A stretch of 64,000 nt of DNA from UBA3478 sp049596955. GTDB lineage: Bacteria > Bacteroidota > Bacteroidia > Flavobacteriales > Flavobacteriaceae. This document shows positions 27,667 through 36,835 of the stretch, piece after piece (the first letter of the stretch is position 1; every line of letters begins with the position of its first letter). A program made the position numbers and the translations under genes. The notes under the pieces were generated by a model. That model had not been told where the DNA came from and did no database searches. It worked only from the letters and a program-made list of their open reading frames with translations. The stretch is from assembly GCA_049596955.1 (NCBI GenBank), contig JBMYMD010000001.1, positions 186,001 to 250,000 on the forward strand, given 5' to 3'.

Positions 27667-28350
27667 AATGTAAAAGATAAGGCCAATCTCTAATCTTCGG
27701 CCCATAAGAGGTTCGTTGTTTAGCACCCTTCCTTCTTTAAAGATATCGTTGAGATCGTAGTATAAACTTAAATTAAAAGTGTTAAAACCCAGACTTACAC
27801 CACCGCTCACCATAAAGCTTCGTAAATCACTATTTAAAAATCGCAAATCACTTGAATTTCTGACCACCTTTGAAAAAGAATAAGGACTGTATCGGAGTAA
27901 TATGCCAGGATAAAATCTCCAAAAGCGATAAGAAGAAGGCGTTGAATTTCTAAACCTTAGTTCAACAGGTACCTCAATACCAAATGACCCAATTTTAGAG
28001 CGTTTAAAGTCTAAATCCTCTGTAGAGTAAACAATGTCATTATCGGCATTTTTAGTAGCCACTAAGTTGGTGTAAAGTGCATTGGTGAAGAACCCTATGC
28101 CCCATCCTATTCCAAAGGTTCTTTTGGAATTCAAAGGAATATCTTTAATGAACCCAGACCTAAATCCGTAGGAGAGGTTTTGATTAATCACCGGTGCTGT
28201 TTGAGACGAGATAACACCTATCTGGGTAACCAAATAAAATTGATCTTCTAGATAAAGTGAGTCAATTTCTATTGAATTGTTCATTGGAGTTTGAGCACTT
28301 ACTGTCAACACGGTAAGGATCCCCAGAAAAAAAAGTCGTATCTCACTCAT
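27661..28350 (-). CDS. PorT-like outer-membrane beta-barrel protein
   Basis: A 229-residue protein with a signal peptide (MSEIRLFFLGILTVLTVSAQ) and alternating aromatic/hydrophobic strands typical of a small eight-stranded barrel: FYLVTQIGVIS, YGFRSGFI, FGIGWGIGFFTNALY, IGSFGIEVPVELRF, FMVSGGVSLGF, and the final RLEIGLIFYIL. The F/L end fits an outer-membrane insertion signal. Bacteroidota PorT-family proteins include a type IX secretion component, but many paralogues exist and this cannot be named. The start codon lies only a few bases past the T-run of the strong terminator at 28358-28386. It overlaps rpoN by 6 bp at the other end. Confidence 0.7.
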   Translation of the reverse strand: MSEIRLFFLGILTVLTVSAQTPMNNSIEIDSLYLEDQFYLVTQIGVISSQTAPVINQNLSYGFRSGFIKDIPLNSKRTFGIGWGIGFFTNALYTNLVATKNADNDIVYSTEDLDFKRSKIGSFGIEVPVELRFRNSTPSSYRFWRFYPGILLRYSPYSFSKVVRNSSDLRFLNSDLRSFMVSGGVSLGFNTFNLSLYYDLNDIFKEGRVLNNEPLMGRRLEIGLIFYIL

Positions 28351-28357
28351 TTGATAA

Positions 28358-28386
28358 AAAAAAACGCCCCAAATAGGGGCGTTTAT
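28358..28386 (-). terminator. Strong intrinsic terminator of the exbB-exbD cluster
   Basis: AAACGCCCC and GGGGCGTTT pair around a 5-base loop (28361-28384 region), with runs of A on the plus-strand left side. On the minus strand this is a GC-rich stem followed by eight or more T residues. It ends the exbB-exbD-exbD transcript 17 bp after its last stop codon. Confidence 0.85.
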
Positions 28387-28402
28387 TCAAGTCTAAAACT
28401 CT

Positions 28403-28885
28403 TTATTTTAAATTGTTAAAAGCATCTCCTTCGTAAGTCGTATAATTCACTTTTAAAGCATTTACTTTTCTCAATTCTTGCTTAATATCCATAATTAAAC
28501 CCATGTTCGCGTTACGATCAACCTTAAGGGCAGTCGTAAGAACATTTTGTAATTCTTGAGGTTTTTTAGCTCGCTCTGCGAGAATATATGAACCAACTTC
28601 ATCCACATTAGCAAATTTGTCGTTCAATTGAATCTTTGGCTCTTCACCAAAAACACTCACGTATTCTCGAGTCGGCTTTCCAACGTAAATGTATATTACG
28701 CGGTCTTTCTTTTCTAGTTTTTTAATCTGATTTGCATTTGGCAGTTGATTCTCGACTAGTAAAGAACTATCCTTCATCGTTGTTACTGTCATAAAGAAAA
28801 ATAACAACATGAAAACGATATCAGGTAATGACGCTGTTGAAACAGCTGGTAAGTCACCTTCTTTTTTCTTTGCAAACTTTGCCAT
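28403..28885 (-). CDS. exbD: ExbD/TolR-type biopolymer transport protein
   Basis: A 160-residue inner-membrane protein of the TonB/Tol energising complex. A short cytoplasmic lead is followed by one hydrophobic helix with SLPDIVFMLLFFFMTVTT. The aspartate (D22 in LPDIVF) is the conserved proton-path residue of ExbD/TolR. The remaining 120 residues are periplasmic. It is the second ExbD-like gene in the cluster, 12 bp after the first. Paired, non-identical ExbD proteins are usual in Bacteroidota and may form the heterodimer inside the ExbB ring. Confidence 0.9.
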   Translation of the reverse strand: MAKFAKKKEGDLPAVSTASLPDIVFMLLFFFMTVTTMKDSSLLVENQLPNANQIKKLEKKDRVIYIYVGKPTREYVSVFGEEPKIQLNDKFANVDEVGSYILAERAKKPQELQNVLTTALKVDRNANMGLIMDIKQELRKVNALKVNYTTYEGDAFNNLK

Positions 28886-28897
28886 GTTTTCTTTATT

Positions 28898-29518
28898 TTA
28901 GTTACTACTTGTCTCTGCCTCAGAGAGTTTCTGTGGAAACAACTCCTGAATAGCTTTGACTTTATCCTTTAAATCATCTCTTACTGAAGAAGGCGTCTCT
29001 GGATTTAAATACTCAGCTTCCATCTCAGTAAAATCTCTCTTATACAAACGCTGTGCCTCTCTATTTCTAAGCTCATTGTATGCACCAACCAATTCATTCT
29101 GAACGGTGATGTAAGTCGAATACTTAGTTTCTCTGTCGTTTTTCAATGAAATGATCGCTTTTTGAGGATTATCTGAAGAAGAGGCATCTCTAGATCCTTT
29201 ACAATAAGTGCAATACTCAGGACTTCCTGAAGGCGCACCTCCATTGTCTAAAAAGTCCATGGCTGCTTCTTTTAAATCTTCAAGGCTCATCAATTGCTCT
29301 TCGACAAGTAATTGACCATTTTTATTGATATTAACAGTAAAGATGTTTTTCTGCTTAATAACCACATCTGTATCTGGCGGTTCAATTGGAGGAAGCATAC
29401 GGTCTAGACCAGCATCCGTTTCAATCGTTGTTGTTACTAAGAAAAATATCAACAACAAAAACGCGATATCGGCCATAGAACCTGCGTTCACTTCCGGTGC
29501 TCCTTTTCTTCTAGGCAT
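28898..29518 (-). CDS. exbD: ExbD/TolR-type biopolymer transport protein with periplasmic CxxC
   Basis: A 206-residue protein, longer than the classical ExbD. Basic MPRRKGAPEV leads to the single helix with NAGSMADIAFLLLIFFLVTTT, where D17 is the conserved acidic residue. The periplasmic part includes a CTYC motif at 103-106 inside an insertion of about 25 residues (GGAPSGSPEYC to SSDNP). The cysteines could form a disulfide. After a TonB-type beta fold there is a charged C-terminal helix. It is 11 bp after the small membrane protein and 12 bp before the second exbD. Confidence 0.9.
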   Translation of the reverse strand: MPRRKGAPEVNAGSMADIAFLLLIFFLVTTTIETDAGLDRMLPPIEPPDTDVVIKQKNIFTVNINKNGQLLVEEQLMSLEDLKEAAMDFLDNGGAPSGSPEYCTYCKGSRDASSSDNPQKAIISLKNDRETKYSTYITVQNELVGAYNELRNREAQRLYKRDFTEMEAEYLNPETPSSVRDDLKDKVKAIQELFPQKLSEAETSSN

Positions 29519-29529
29519 AATTTATAGAT

Positions 29530-29976
29530 TTAACGTCCTAATATTCTTTTCACTCCCGGAACTATCATTAAAACAATTGCAATGACAACCATGCCAAAGA
29601 AAACATTCAATAATGTTCCTATTGTTTTAACTGTGCCTACAGTTGTTTCTAACCCTCTTTCGGAACTCACGGCATCAACAACTTCTTGTTCGCCTGAAGC
29701 TAGCCCGTAACCAACACCGGTAAGAACCAATGCAGCCACAAGAGTCTTCACAACTTTCATCAATCCTCCTGGTGCGGTAAGCATTTTAGAAACTCCAAAA
29801 ACCAAAGATGATATTGTGGCAATGGCTAATAATAACCACATCACACTGAACATTCCGCTCATTGCTCCACTTTGAATTGCTTCTGATGGCGGCACATTAG
29901 ACCCTGGTAACATATACCAAAGAGCTGCTGCAAGCACACCTAAAGCAACAAGTGCTATTTTAACTATTCTGTGCAT
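29530..29976 (-). CDS. Small four-helix membrane protein of the exb cluster
   Basis: A 148-residue protein I do not recognise by family name. It has four hydrophobic segments: about 5-22 (VKIALVALGVLAAALWYML), 38-62, 76-95 (VVKTLVAALVLTGVGYGLA) and 118-143. A short basic end (VKRILGR) is probably cytoplasmic. It sits between exbB (32 bp upstream) and exbD (11 bp downstream) on the same strand. This suggests a partner of the ExbB/ExbD motor, but nothing in its sequence proves that. Confidence 0.7.
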   Translation of the reverse strand: MHRIVKIALVALGVLAAALWYMLPGSNVPPSEAIQSGAMSGMFSVMWLLLAIATISSLVFGVSKMLTAPGGLMKVVKTLVAALVLTGVGYGLASGEQEVVDAVSSERGLETTVGTVKTIGTLLNVFFGMVVIAIVLMIVPGVKRILGR

Positions 29977-30008
29977 AATTAATTTCTTTTTAGTTCTTCA
30001 AATTGAGA

Positions 30009-30734
30009 TTACTTGCTTTGAGCTGTTAACATGTCGATCAGCGAAATAGACGAATCTTCCATGTCGTTTACAATTCCATCGATTTTTGCAATGATGTAAT
30101 TGTAGAAAATTTGAAGAATAATTGCAGTAATTAATCCAAATACTGTAGTTAATAAGGCCACCTGAATATCTCCCGCGATAAGTGATGCACTTAAGTTACC
30201 TACAGCTGCAATTTTTTGGAAGGCTTGAATCATACCAATTACCGTTCCCATGAAACCAAGCATAGGTGCGATAGCGATAAATAGAGATAACCAAGAAACG
30301 TTTTTCTCCAATTGACCCATTTGAACTCCACCGTATGCTACAACAGCTTTCTCCGCAGATTCTACTCCTTCACTCGCTCTGTCAAGACCTTGATAAAAGA
30401 TGGATGCAACAGGACCTTTTGTATTTCTACATAATTCTTTTGCTGCTTCAACACCTCCTGAAGCTAATGCCTCTTCAACCTCTGTTCTCAGTTTAGCTGT
30501 GTTTGTTGTAGCCATATTCAAATAGATAATTCTTTCGATTGCTACAGCCAATCCTAAAATTAAACACAACAATACAATTCCCATGAACGCAGGTCCACCT
30601 TGAATAAATTGTTCTTTCAATACTTGAGAGAACCCTTTAGCTGCTTGAGCTTCCTCTTGAAACATTGCCGCTGAAGAAGCGGTACCTAAAACAAACATTC
30701 CAGCAGTAGCTAGACCTAATGATATTTTTTTCAT
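30009..30734 (-). CDS. exbB: ExbB/TolQ/MotA-family proton channel protein
   Basis: A 241-residue inner-membrane protein forming the channel ring of the TonB-energising motor. A signal-like hydrophobic N-terminus (MKKISLGLATAGMFVLG) precedes the first channel helix near 52-73. The conserved cytoplasmic loop and the last two helices carry GLDRASEGVESAEKA, LSLFIAIAPMLGFMGTVIGMIQAF and IQVALLTTVFGLITAI, with the usual small residues and threonine lining the proton path. It is the first gene of exbB-(membrane protein)-exbD-exbD. TonB itself is not nearby. Confidence 0.92.
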   Translation of the reverse strand: MKKISLGLATAGMFVLGTASSAAMFQEEAQAAKGFSQVLKEQFIQGGPAFMGIVLLCLILGLAVAIERIIYLNMATTNTAKLRTEVEEALASGGVEAAKELCRNTKGPVASIFYQGLDRASEGVESAEKAVVAYGGVQMGQLEKNVSWLSLFIAIAPMLGFMGTVIGMIQAFQKIAAVGNLSASLIAGDIQVALLTTVFGLITAIILQIFYNYIIAKIDGIVNDMEDSSISLIDMLTAQSK

Positions 30735-30768
30735 TTTTTTTAGACTTAAAATTTGTTAGTTAACGGTT

Positions 30769-30796
30769 TAAAGATATAAAAATTATTAAATCACAA
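30769..30796 (-). promoter_or_regulatory. Probable promoter for the exbB cluster
   Basis: On the minus strand, TTG (30796-30794) is followed after 17 bases by TATCTTTA (30776-30769), one base off TAnnTTTG. It lies 35 bp upstream of the exbB ATG. The 186-bp gap to ansA contains nothing else I can name. Confidence 0.4.
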
Positions 30797-30920
30797 TGAA
30801 GAGAATTCTTTGTTTTACACCACAAATAAGACGATTTGACTTAATGTGCATGTATTTTGATTCCCTAAATCGGCTAAGCAATAAACGAAAAAAAAGAAAT
30901 TTATAAAACCTTAACTCTGT

Positions 30921-31946
30921 TTATTCGGATATTTCTCCACAAAGTGATTGGTGAAAGGCCCTTTCAAAATCTTCTCGACTTAGGCTTTCAGTTGACAAAA
31001 GCATCGCTTTGGCAATGGCTGATTCTGTGGTAATATCTTTTCCGGAAATCACCCCTAAGTCTTTCAAATACAGACTGTTCTCATAATACCCCATCATAAC
31101 TCCACCTCCTATACATTGGGTCACATTAACTACATGTATCCCTGATTTTACCATTTGCGCCACCTGATCTAAAAAATAGTTATGCCGAGGTGCATTTCCA
31201 GAACCAAAAGTCTCAAGAATTAATACTCTAGGCTTGTACTGACCTAAATAACTTTCAAAATAATTTGGATTGAAGCCTGGAAATAATTTACATAAAACAA
31301 CCTCATCGCACATGTTTTGCTTCACATCGAATGGAGAATTTTCTTCCTTTTTTCTCCAAAGAGATTGATGATTAATTTTCATATGAAGTCCCGAATCTAC
31401 CAAAATTGGGTAATTGGGCGATTCAAAAGCCTTGAAATGTTCGGTGTTTATTTTAGTCGTTCTATTTGCCCGATAAAGTTTGTATTCGAAGTACAGACCC
31501 ACTTCTTGAATCACAGGAACTCCATCCTTTTGCAGAATCGCCAGTTGTATGGCAGAAATAAGATTCTCTTTGGCATCAGTCCTTAAATCACCTATAGGAA
31601 GCTGCGAACCCGTAAAAATTACTGGTTTGTCGAGCTGCTGCAATAAAAATGACACTGCTGAGGATGAATAACTCATGGTGTCACTTCCATGTAAAACCAC
31701 AAACCCATCAAATTTGGCGTAATTAGCCTCTATGATTTGGGACATTTCTAACCATTCGCTCAACCCTACATCTGATGAGTCTTTAATTAGACTTAGGGTA
31801 ATTACCTTGAGTTCACAATCTAAATGTGTTATTTCAGGAATGTGTTCGATTAAATGGGCAAAGTCAAAAGGTACTAGAGAACCACTGTTGTAATCCTTTT
31901 TCATCCCTATTGTTCCACCCGTATATATAATCAGCACTTTCGACAT
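30921..31946 (-). CDS. ansA: Type I (cytoplasmic) L-asparaginase
   Basis: A 341-residue enzyme hydrolysing asparagine to aspartate and ammonia. The start is the ATG complementary to 31944-31946 (MSKVLIIYTGGTIGM). The in-frame TTG at 31955 overlaps the tatD stop and would add three residues. Both catalytic threonine motifs are present: TGGTIG near residue 10 and HGSDTMSYS near 85. VGLSEW and TGSQLPIGDLRTDAKENLI are also family stretches. No signal peptide is visible, which fits the housekeeping type. It begins 5 bp after tatD and ends the sucA-sucB-tatD-ansA run. Confidence 0.95.
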   Translation of the reverse strand: MSKVLIIYTGGTIGMKKDYNSGSLVPFDFAHLIEHIPEITHLDCELKVITLSLIKDSSDVGLSEWLEMSQIIEANYAKFDGFVVLHGSDTMSYSSSAVSFLLQQLDKPVIFTGSQLPIGDLRTDAKENLISAIQLAILQKDGVPVIQEVGLYFEYKLYRANRTTKINTEHFKAFESPNYPILVDSGLHMKINHQSLWRKKEENSPFDVKQNMCDEVVLCKLFPGFNPNYFESYLGQYKPRVLILETFGSGNAPRHNYFLDQVAQMVKSGIHVVNVTQCIGGGVMMGYYENSLYLKDLGVISGKDITTESAIAKAMLLSTESLSREDFERAFHQSLCGEISE

Positions 31947-31951
31947 GACAT

Positions 31952-32731
31952 TCAATTCGATTTTCTGAATAAGGCTAAAGCCGTTGCCGATGTTTTTTCG
32001 ATGACCTGCTCTCGAGGAATATGGTAGAGTTCTGCAACCTTGTCCGCAACTAAGTTAATGTAAGAAGGAATATTGCGCTTTCCTCTAAATGGACTCGGCG
32101 CTAAATAAGGAGCGTCTGTTTCGAGAACCAATGATTCTAAATCGAGTTGATTTAAAAACTGGTCGATTTTTCCGTTTTTAAAAGTGACCACTCCTCCTAT
32201 CCCTAATTTAAAACCAAAATCAATTGCTTTTTGGGCTTGCTCTAAGGAACCTGAAAAACAATGGAAAATACCGTAAAGCGGTTTTGATTTGTACGTCTCT
32301 AATACTTCAAATATTTCGTCAAATGCTGCTCTGCAATGAATCACAATAGGCAAGTCAAATGATAAGGCCCAATTGATTTGGGTTTCAAAACTCAGGGTTT
32401 GTTCTTTCACAAAGGTTTTATCCCAGTAGAGATCAATTCCAATTTCACCAACAGCAACGTAATCTTCTGAAAATTGAGTAAGTTCTTTGTAAACGTGGTC
32501 TAATTCAGACTTATAGTTTTCGTTTACATGTGTAGGATGAAGGCCACTCATCAAAAAAACCTCTTGGGGATGTTCTTTTTGCAAGGCTTTCATACGATCC
32601 GTATAGGTCGAGTCAATTGCGGGTAGAAAAAAATGACTTACCCCTTCTGCTTTGGCTTTTTCTATTAGGTCTGATCGATCATCATCAAAAGCTTCACCAT
32701 AGAGATGAATATGAGTGTCGACAATACCCAT
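31952..32731 (-). CDS. TatD family metal-dependent hydrolase
   Basis: A 259-residue amidohydrolase-fold nuclease. Metal ligands appear in order: DTHIHLY at 5-11, GEIGIDLYWDK near 94-104, IHCRAAF near 131, HCFSGS near 156 and LETDAPYLAPSPFRGKRN near 203. TatD enzymes are 3'-5' exonucleases on DNA, and some act as D-aminoacyl-tRNA deacylases. The N-terminal order is close to YcfH/TatD, so I give no exact symbol. The start codon directly abuts the sucB stop (TAAATG), showing translational coupling. Confidence 0.93.
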   Translation of the reverse strand: MGIVDTHIHLYGEAFDDDRSDLIEKAKAEGVSHFFLPAIDSTYTDRMKALQKEHPQEVFLMSGLHPTHVNENYKSELDHVYKELTQFSEDYVAVGEIGIDLYWDKTFVKEQTLSFETQINWALSFDLPIVIHCRAAFDEIFEVLETYKSKPLYGIFHCFSGSLEQAQKAIDFGFKLGIGGVVTFKNGKIDQFLNQLDLESLVLETDAPYLAPSPFRGKRNIPSYINLVADKVAELYHIPREQVIEKTSATALALFRKSN

Positions 32732-33952
32732 TTACAGTTCAAGCGCCTTTTTGATGTCGTTTGACATTAAGTGTTCTACTGGATTTTCGAGTGCCTCTTT
32801 AATGGCGACTAAAAATCCGACAGATTCTTTTCCGTCAATAATTCTGTGATCGTAAGACAAGGCCAAATACATCACAGGAGCAATGGCTATCTCACCGTTT
32901 TTGACCACAGGACGCTCTACGATATTATGCATTCCCAAAATAGCCGATTGGGGAGGATTAATAATTGGAGTCGAAAGCATAGATCCAAAAACCCCTCCGT
33001 TGGAAATGGTGAAGGTTCCTCCGGTCATTTCATCAACAGTAATTTGACCATCTCTAGCCCTAATTGCTAATCGTTTAACTTCGGATTCTACCCCTTTAAA
33101 TGTCAATTCTTCAGCATTTCGAATTACGGGAACCATCAGTCCTTTTGGTCCTGAAACCGCAATACTTATATCGCAGAAATCATAGGTAATCATTTCTTTT
33201 CCGTCTATCATTGAATTAACGGCTGGAAATAACTTTAAGGCTCGAATACAAGCTAAGGTAAAAAATGACATAAAGCCGAGTGAAACTCCATGCTTTTCTT
33301 TAAAGGTTTCTTTATGTGCCTTTCTGAGTTCAAAAATGGCAGACATATCGACCTCGTTAAAAGTGGTTAACATGGCTGTTTCGTTTTTAGCCGAAACCAA
33401 ACGCTCTGCCACCTTTCTTCTCAACATGGATAATTTGGTTCTCGAGTGACCTCTGTTTGCACTCTCAGGAGTATTCCCCATGGACACATTTGCCTCTAAA
33501 ACATCAGCTTTTGTAATTCGACCGTCCCTACCGCTACCTTGGACTTGAGAAGCGTCGATACCTTTTTCGTCAAGCATTTTTTTGGCTGCTGGGGATGGGG
33601 TTCCTGTAGCGTAATTCTCTACAACTGGGGCTGCTATTTTTACTTCAGCCTTGGGTTCTTCTTTTTTGACGGATGCCGGTGCATCTTTTTTAGAATTTCC
33701 TCCACTCGGTGCTGCGGCACTCGTGTCGATATGACACACCACCTCTCCGACAGCTACAGCATCTCCTTCTTCAGCCTTTAGGGTAATTATTCCACTAGCC
33801 TCTGCAGGTAATTCAAGGGTTGCCTTATCCGAATCTACCTCAGCGATAGCCTGGTCTTTTTCAACATAATCTCCATCTTGAACTAACCATTCTGCGATTT
33901 CGACCTCTGTTATGGATTCCCCTGGAGAAGGGACTTTCATTTCTAGTACCAT
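32732..33952 (-). CDS. sucB: 2-oxoglutarate dehydrogenase E2 (dihydrolipoyl succinyltransferase)
   Basis: A 406-residue TCA-cycle enzyme core. An N-terminal lipoyl domain carries the lipoyl-lysine K43 in EVDSDKATLEL. A flexible Ala/Pro/Lys linker (about 78-115) leads to the E3-binding domain (TPSPAAKKMLDEKGID, with GSGRDGRITKADV). The catalytic domain holds LTTFNEVDMS and the active-site DHRIIDG at 368-374. It starts 13 bp after sucA. The E3 component (lpd) is not in this window. Confidence 0.96.
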   Translation of the reverse strand: MVLEMKVPSPGESITEVEIAEWLVQDGDYVEKDQAIAEVDSDKATLELPAEASGIITLKAEEGDAVAVGEVVCHIDTSAAAPSGGNSKKDAPASVKKEEPKAEVKIAAPVVENYATGTPSPAAKKMLDEKGIDASQVQGSGRDGRITKADVLEANVSMGNTPESANRGHSRTKLSMLRRKVAERLVSAKNETAMLTTFNEVDMSAIFELRKAHKETFKEKHGVSLGFMSFFTLACIRALKLFPAVNSMIDGKEMITYDFCDISIAVSGPKGLMVPVIRNAEELTFKGVESEVKRLAIRARDGQITVDEMTGGTFTISNGGVFGSMLSTPIINPPQSAILGMHNIVERPVVKNGEIAIAPVMYLALSYDHRIIDGKESVGFLVAIKEALENPVEHLMSNDIKKALEL

Positions 33953-33965
33953 GGATGCTTTATTT

Positions 33966-36776
33966 CTAATAGGTTATTTTATCTAAATCTTTATTGTTTC
34001 TGGTCTTATCAAAGACATAAGCGATGACCTGTTGGTGTCTTCGCATAGAACGAACCGCACTTCCGGCTGCGGGAGCACCGTAAAATCTTCTCGAAGCAAC
34101 TCTAAAGTTTCTCGCCTTATCGTAGTGCATCAGTAAGTGACCCCAAGCCCCCATATTTCGTGGTTCTTCTTGAGCCCAAACCAAATCGATGGCATTTGGA
34201 TAACGAGATATGATCTGATTGATTTCTGCCTCAGGTAGTGGAAAGAGTTGTTCTACACGCACTATGGCCACATCTTTTCTATTCTTATTCTCTTTTTCTT
34301 CTAAAAGGTCGTAATAGAATTTACCCGTACATAAGACAAGAGTGGTGATTCTTTCTTTTTCTTCTATTGAATCATCAATTACCGGCATAAAAGACCCACT
34401 AGCAAGCTCTTCTTTGGTGGATACCACTTTTGGATGCCTCAACAGACTCTTTGGAGTAAATACCACCAAAGGCTTTCTGTATCCAGCTTTGAGCTGTCTT
34501 CTAAGCAAATGAAAAAGATTGGCCGGTGTAGTCACGTCTGCCACAAACATATTGTCTTTTGCACAGAGTTGAAGGTAACGCTCCATTCTTGCTGAAGAGT
34601 GTTCTGCACCCTGACCCTCGTATCCGTGGGGTAAAAAGAGTACCAATCCATTTTGCATCTTCCATTTGTCTTCGGCAGAAGACAAGTATTGATCAATGAC
34701 TATTTGGGCTCCATTACTAAAATCTCCAAACTGAGCTTCCCAAATACAAAGGGTGTTTGGGCTTGCCATGGCATAACCGTAATCAAAGGCCATTGCAGCA
34801 TACTCCGACAAGAGGGAGTTGTATATTTGAAACTTTCCGTTTTGTTGTTCTCCAAGTTCATTTAAAAGCACGACTTCTTCTTCGTGCATTTCAGTTTTGG
34901 TCACCGCATGCCGGTGTGAAAAGGTACCACGCTCTACGTCTTGCCCTGCTATTCTAACGCTGTATCCTTCATCGATCAAACTTCCATAGGCCAATAGTTC
35001 TCCCATAGCCCAGTCCAGTGCGTTGCGCTCAAAGTACATTTCGTTTCGAGCGGCAATAAGTCTTTCGATTTTTCTCAAAAACTTTTTATCCCCAGGAAGC
35101 GCGGTGATTTTTCCCGCTAAAGAATCCAATTTTTCTATAGGATAGGTGGTGTCAATTCGCTTCATCATTTGGTATTGATCTGCGAGCTGCGAAAACCCTT
35201 TCCACTCGTCTTGCATAAAAGGAGTAATGACCGTTTTTTCAATCTTTCGACTGTCGATCAAATCCTCTTCGAGCATGTTTTTGTATTCTTCTTCAAGCCT
35301 ATTCACCTCCCCTTCTTCAATGATTCCCTCAGCGATGAGTTGATCTGCATAAAGGTCTCTTGGGTTTTTGTGCTTGGCAATTTTACTGTAGAGTACAGGC
35401 TGTGTGAACTTAGGTTCATCTCCTTCGTTGTGTCCGTATTTTCGGTATCCCAAAAGATCGATGAAAATATCCCTGTGATATCGCATGCGGTACTCCAGCG
35501 CCATAGTGGTCGCGTGTACAACTGCTTCTACATCATCTGCGTTTACGTGCAATACCGGTGACAGGGTTACCTTGGCAACATCTGTGCAATAGGTTGAAGA
35601 ACGCCCGTCTAAGTAGTTGGTTGTAAATCCAATTTGGTTGTTGACTACAATATGTATTGTCCCTCCTGTTTTATAGGCTTCTAAACGTGCCATTTGTATG
35701 CACTCATAGACCACTCCTTGTCCAGAAAAAGCGGCATCACCATGCATTAAAATAGGAAGAATTTCTGTAGTGTCGCCTGAGGTGTTATGCTCTTGTTTCG
35801 CTCGAACAATACCCTCTACAATTCCGTTGACGGTTTCTAAATGAGAAGGGTTAGGCGCAATATTGAGATTGACCACTTTACCGTTGTCTGTCTCTCTTTT
35901 TGAGGTCCAACCCAAGTGATACTTTACATCACCATCAAAGATGGCTTCTTCGTAGTCTTTTCCGTCAAATTCTGAAAAAATTTGTTTGGGTGATTTTCCA
36001 AAAATATTGGTCAGTACATTTAACCTTCCTCTATGGGCCATACCCATTACAAATTCTTTGACCCCTATTTCAGCTCCTTTTTCGATTAAGGCATCTAGGG
36101 CAGGTATGAGCGATTCATTACCCTCGAGTGAAAATCGCTTTTGGCCCACATATTTGGTGTGTAAAAAGCGTTCGAAAGAAACCGCTTGATTTAACTTTTT
36201 AAGCAGGTATTTTTTTTGATCCGCAGAAAATGAGGGTCTATTGTCATTCTCATTGAGTTTGCCCTGAAACCATGCTATGCGCTCAGGAGTTCGAATGTAC
36301 ATATACTCCACTCCTATCGAGTGACAGTAAATCTTTTCTAAATGAGAAATGATGTCTCTCAACTTCGCTGGACCTATTCCTATAACTTCTCCCGCATTGA
36401 AGACCTCATCGAGATCTGAAGAAGACAATCCGAAATTCGATAAATCTAAGTTGGGCACATAGGTTCTGCGCTCTCTCACGGGGTTGGTCTTGGTAAAAAG
36501 GTGACCTCTAGTGCGGTAGCCGTCTATGAGTTTGAGCACCTTAAATTCACGCTGCATCGATTCAGGAGCTTTGTTCACACCATTCGATGCGGTGACTGTT
36601 CCTTGATCGGCGATTTCAATATCCCAATCTTCTAAAACACTTTCTGCTCCAAAGTCGAATCCTTGAAAAAAAGCTTTCCAACTGGGTTCTAAGGCATCAG
36701 GGTTTTTGAGGTACTCCTGATAGAGCGTCTCAAAATACGACGTATGCGCAGCGTTTAAAAAAGAGAATTTGTTCAT
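33966..36776 (-). CDS. sucA: 2-oxoglutarate dehydrogenase E1 component
   Basis: A 936-residue thiamine-diphosphate enzyme that decarboxylates 2-oxoglutarate in the TCA cycle and passes the succinyl group to SucB. The N-terminus has the short helical leader (HTSYFETLYQEYLKNP) that tethers E1 in the complex. Visible motifs: RFLHTKYVGQKRFSLEG, GMAHRGRLNVLTNI, HGDAAFSGQGVVYE and VVNNQIGFTT around the cofactor site. The second half has HRHAVT and the HGYEGQGAEHSSARMERYLQ loop. sucB follows at 13 bp. The nearest upstream gene is 59 bp away. Confidence 0.97.
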   Translation of the reverse strand: MNKFSFLNAAHTSYFETLYQEYLKNPDALEPSWKAFFQGFDFGAESVLEDWDIEIADQGTVTASNGVNKAPESMQREFKVLKLIDGYRTRGHLFTKTNPVRERRTYVPNLDLSNFGLSSSDLDEVFNAGEVIGIGPAKLRDIISHLEKIYCHSIGVEYMYIRTPERIAWFQGKLNENDNRPSFSADQKKYLLKKLNQAVSFERFLHTKYVGQKRFSLEGNESLIPALDALIEKGAEIGVKEFVMGMAHRGRLNVLTNIFGKSPKQIFSEFDGKDYEEAIFDGDVKYHLGWTSKRETDNGKVVNLNIAPNPSHLETVNGIVEGIVRAKQEHNTSGDTTEILPILMHGDAAFSGQGVVYECIQMARLEAYKTGGTIHIVVNNQIGFTTNYLDGRSSTYCTDVAKVTLSPVLHVNADDVEAVVHATTMALEYRMRYHRDIFIDLLGYRKYGHNEGDEPKFTQPVLYSKIAKHKNPRDLYADQLIAEGIIEEGEVNRLEEEYKNMLEEDLIDSRKIEKTVITPFMQDEWKGFSQLADQYQMMKRIDTTYPIEKLDSLAGKITALPGDKKFLRKIERLIAARNEMYFERNALDWAMGELLAYGSLIDEGYSVRIAGQDVERGTFSHRHAVTKTEMHEEEVVLLNELGEQQNGKFQIYNSLLSEYAAMAFDYGYAMASPNTLCIWEAQFGDFSNGAQIVIDQYLSSAEDKWKMQNGLVLFLPHGYEGQGAEHSSARMERYLQLCAKDNMFVADVTTPANLFHLLRRQLKAGYRKPLVVFTPKSLLRHPKVVSTKEELASGSFMPVIDDSIEEKERITTLVLCTGKFYYDLLEEKENKNRKDVAIVRVEQLFPLPEAEINQIISRYPNAIDLVWAQEEPRNMGAWGHLLMHYDKARNFRVASRRFYGAPAAGSAVRSMRRHQQVIAYVFDKTRNNKDLDKITY

Positions 36777-36835
36777 TTATGGTGGGTTCAACCCTTGTTT
36801 AGGCTGTAAATTTACATTAATTGCTTATTTCAGTG

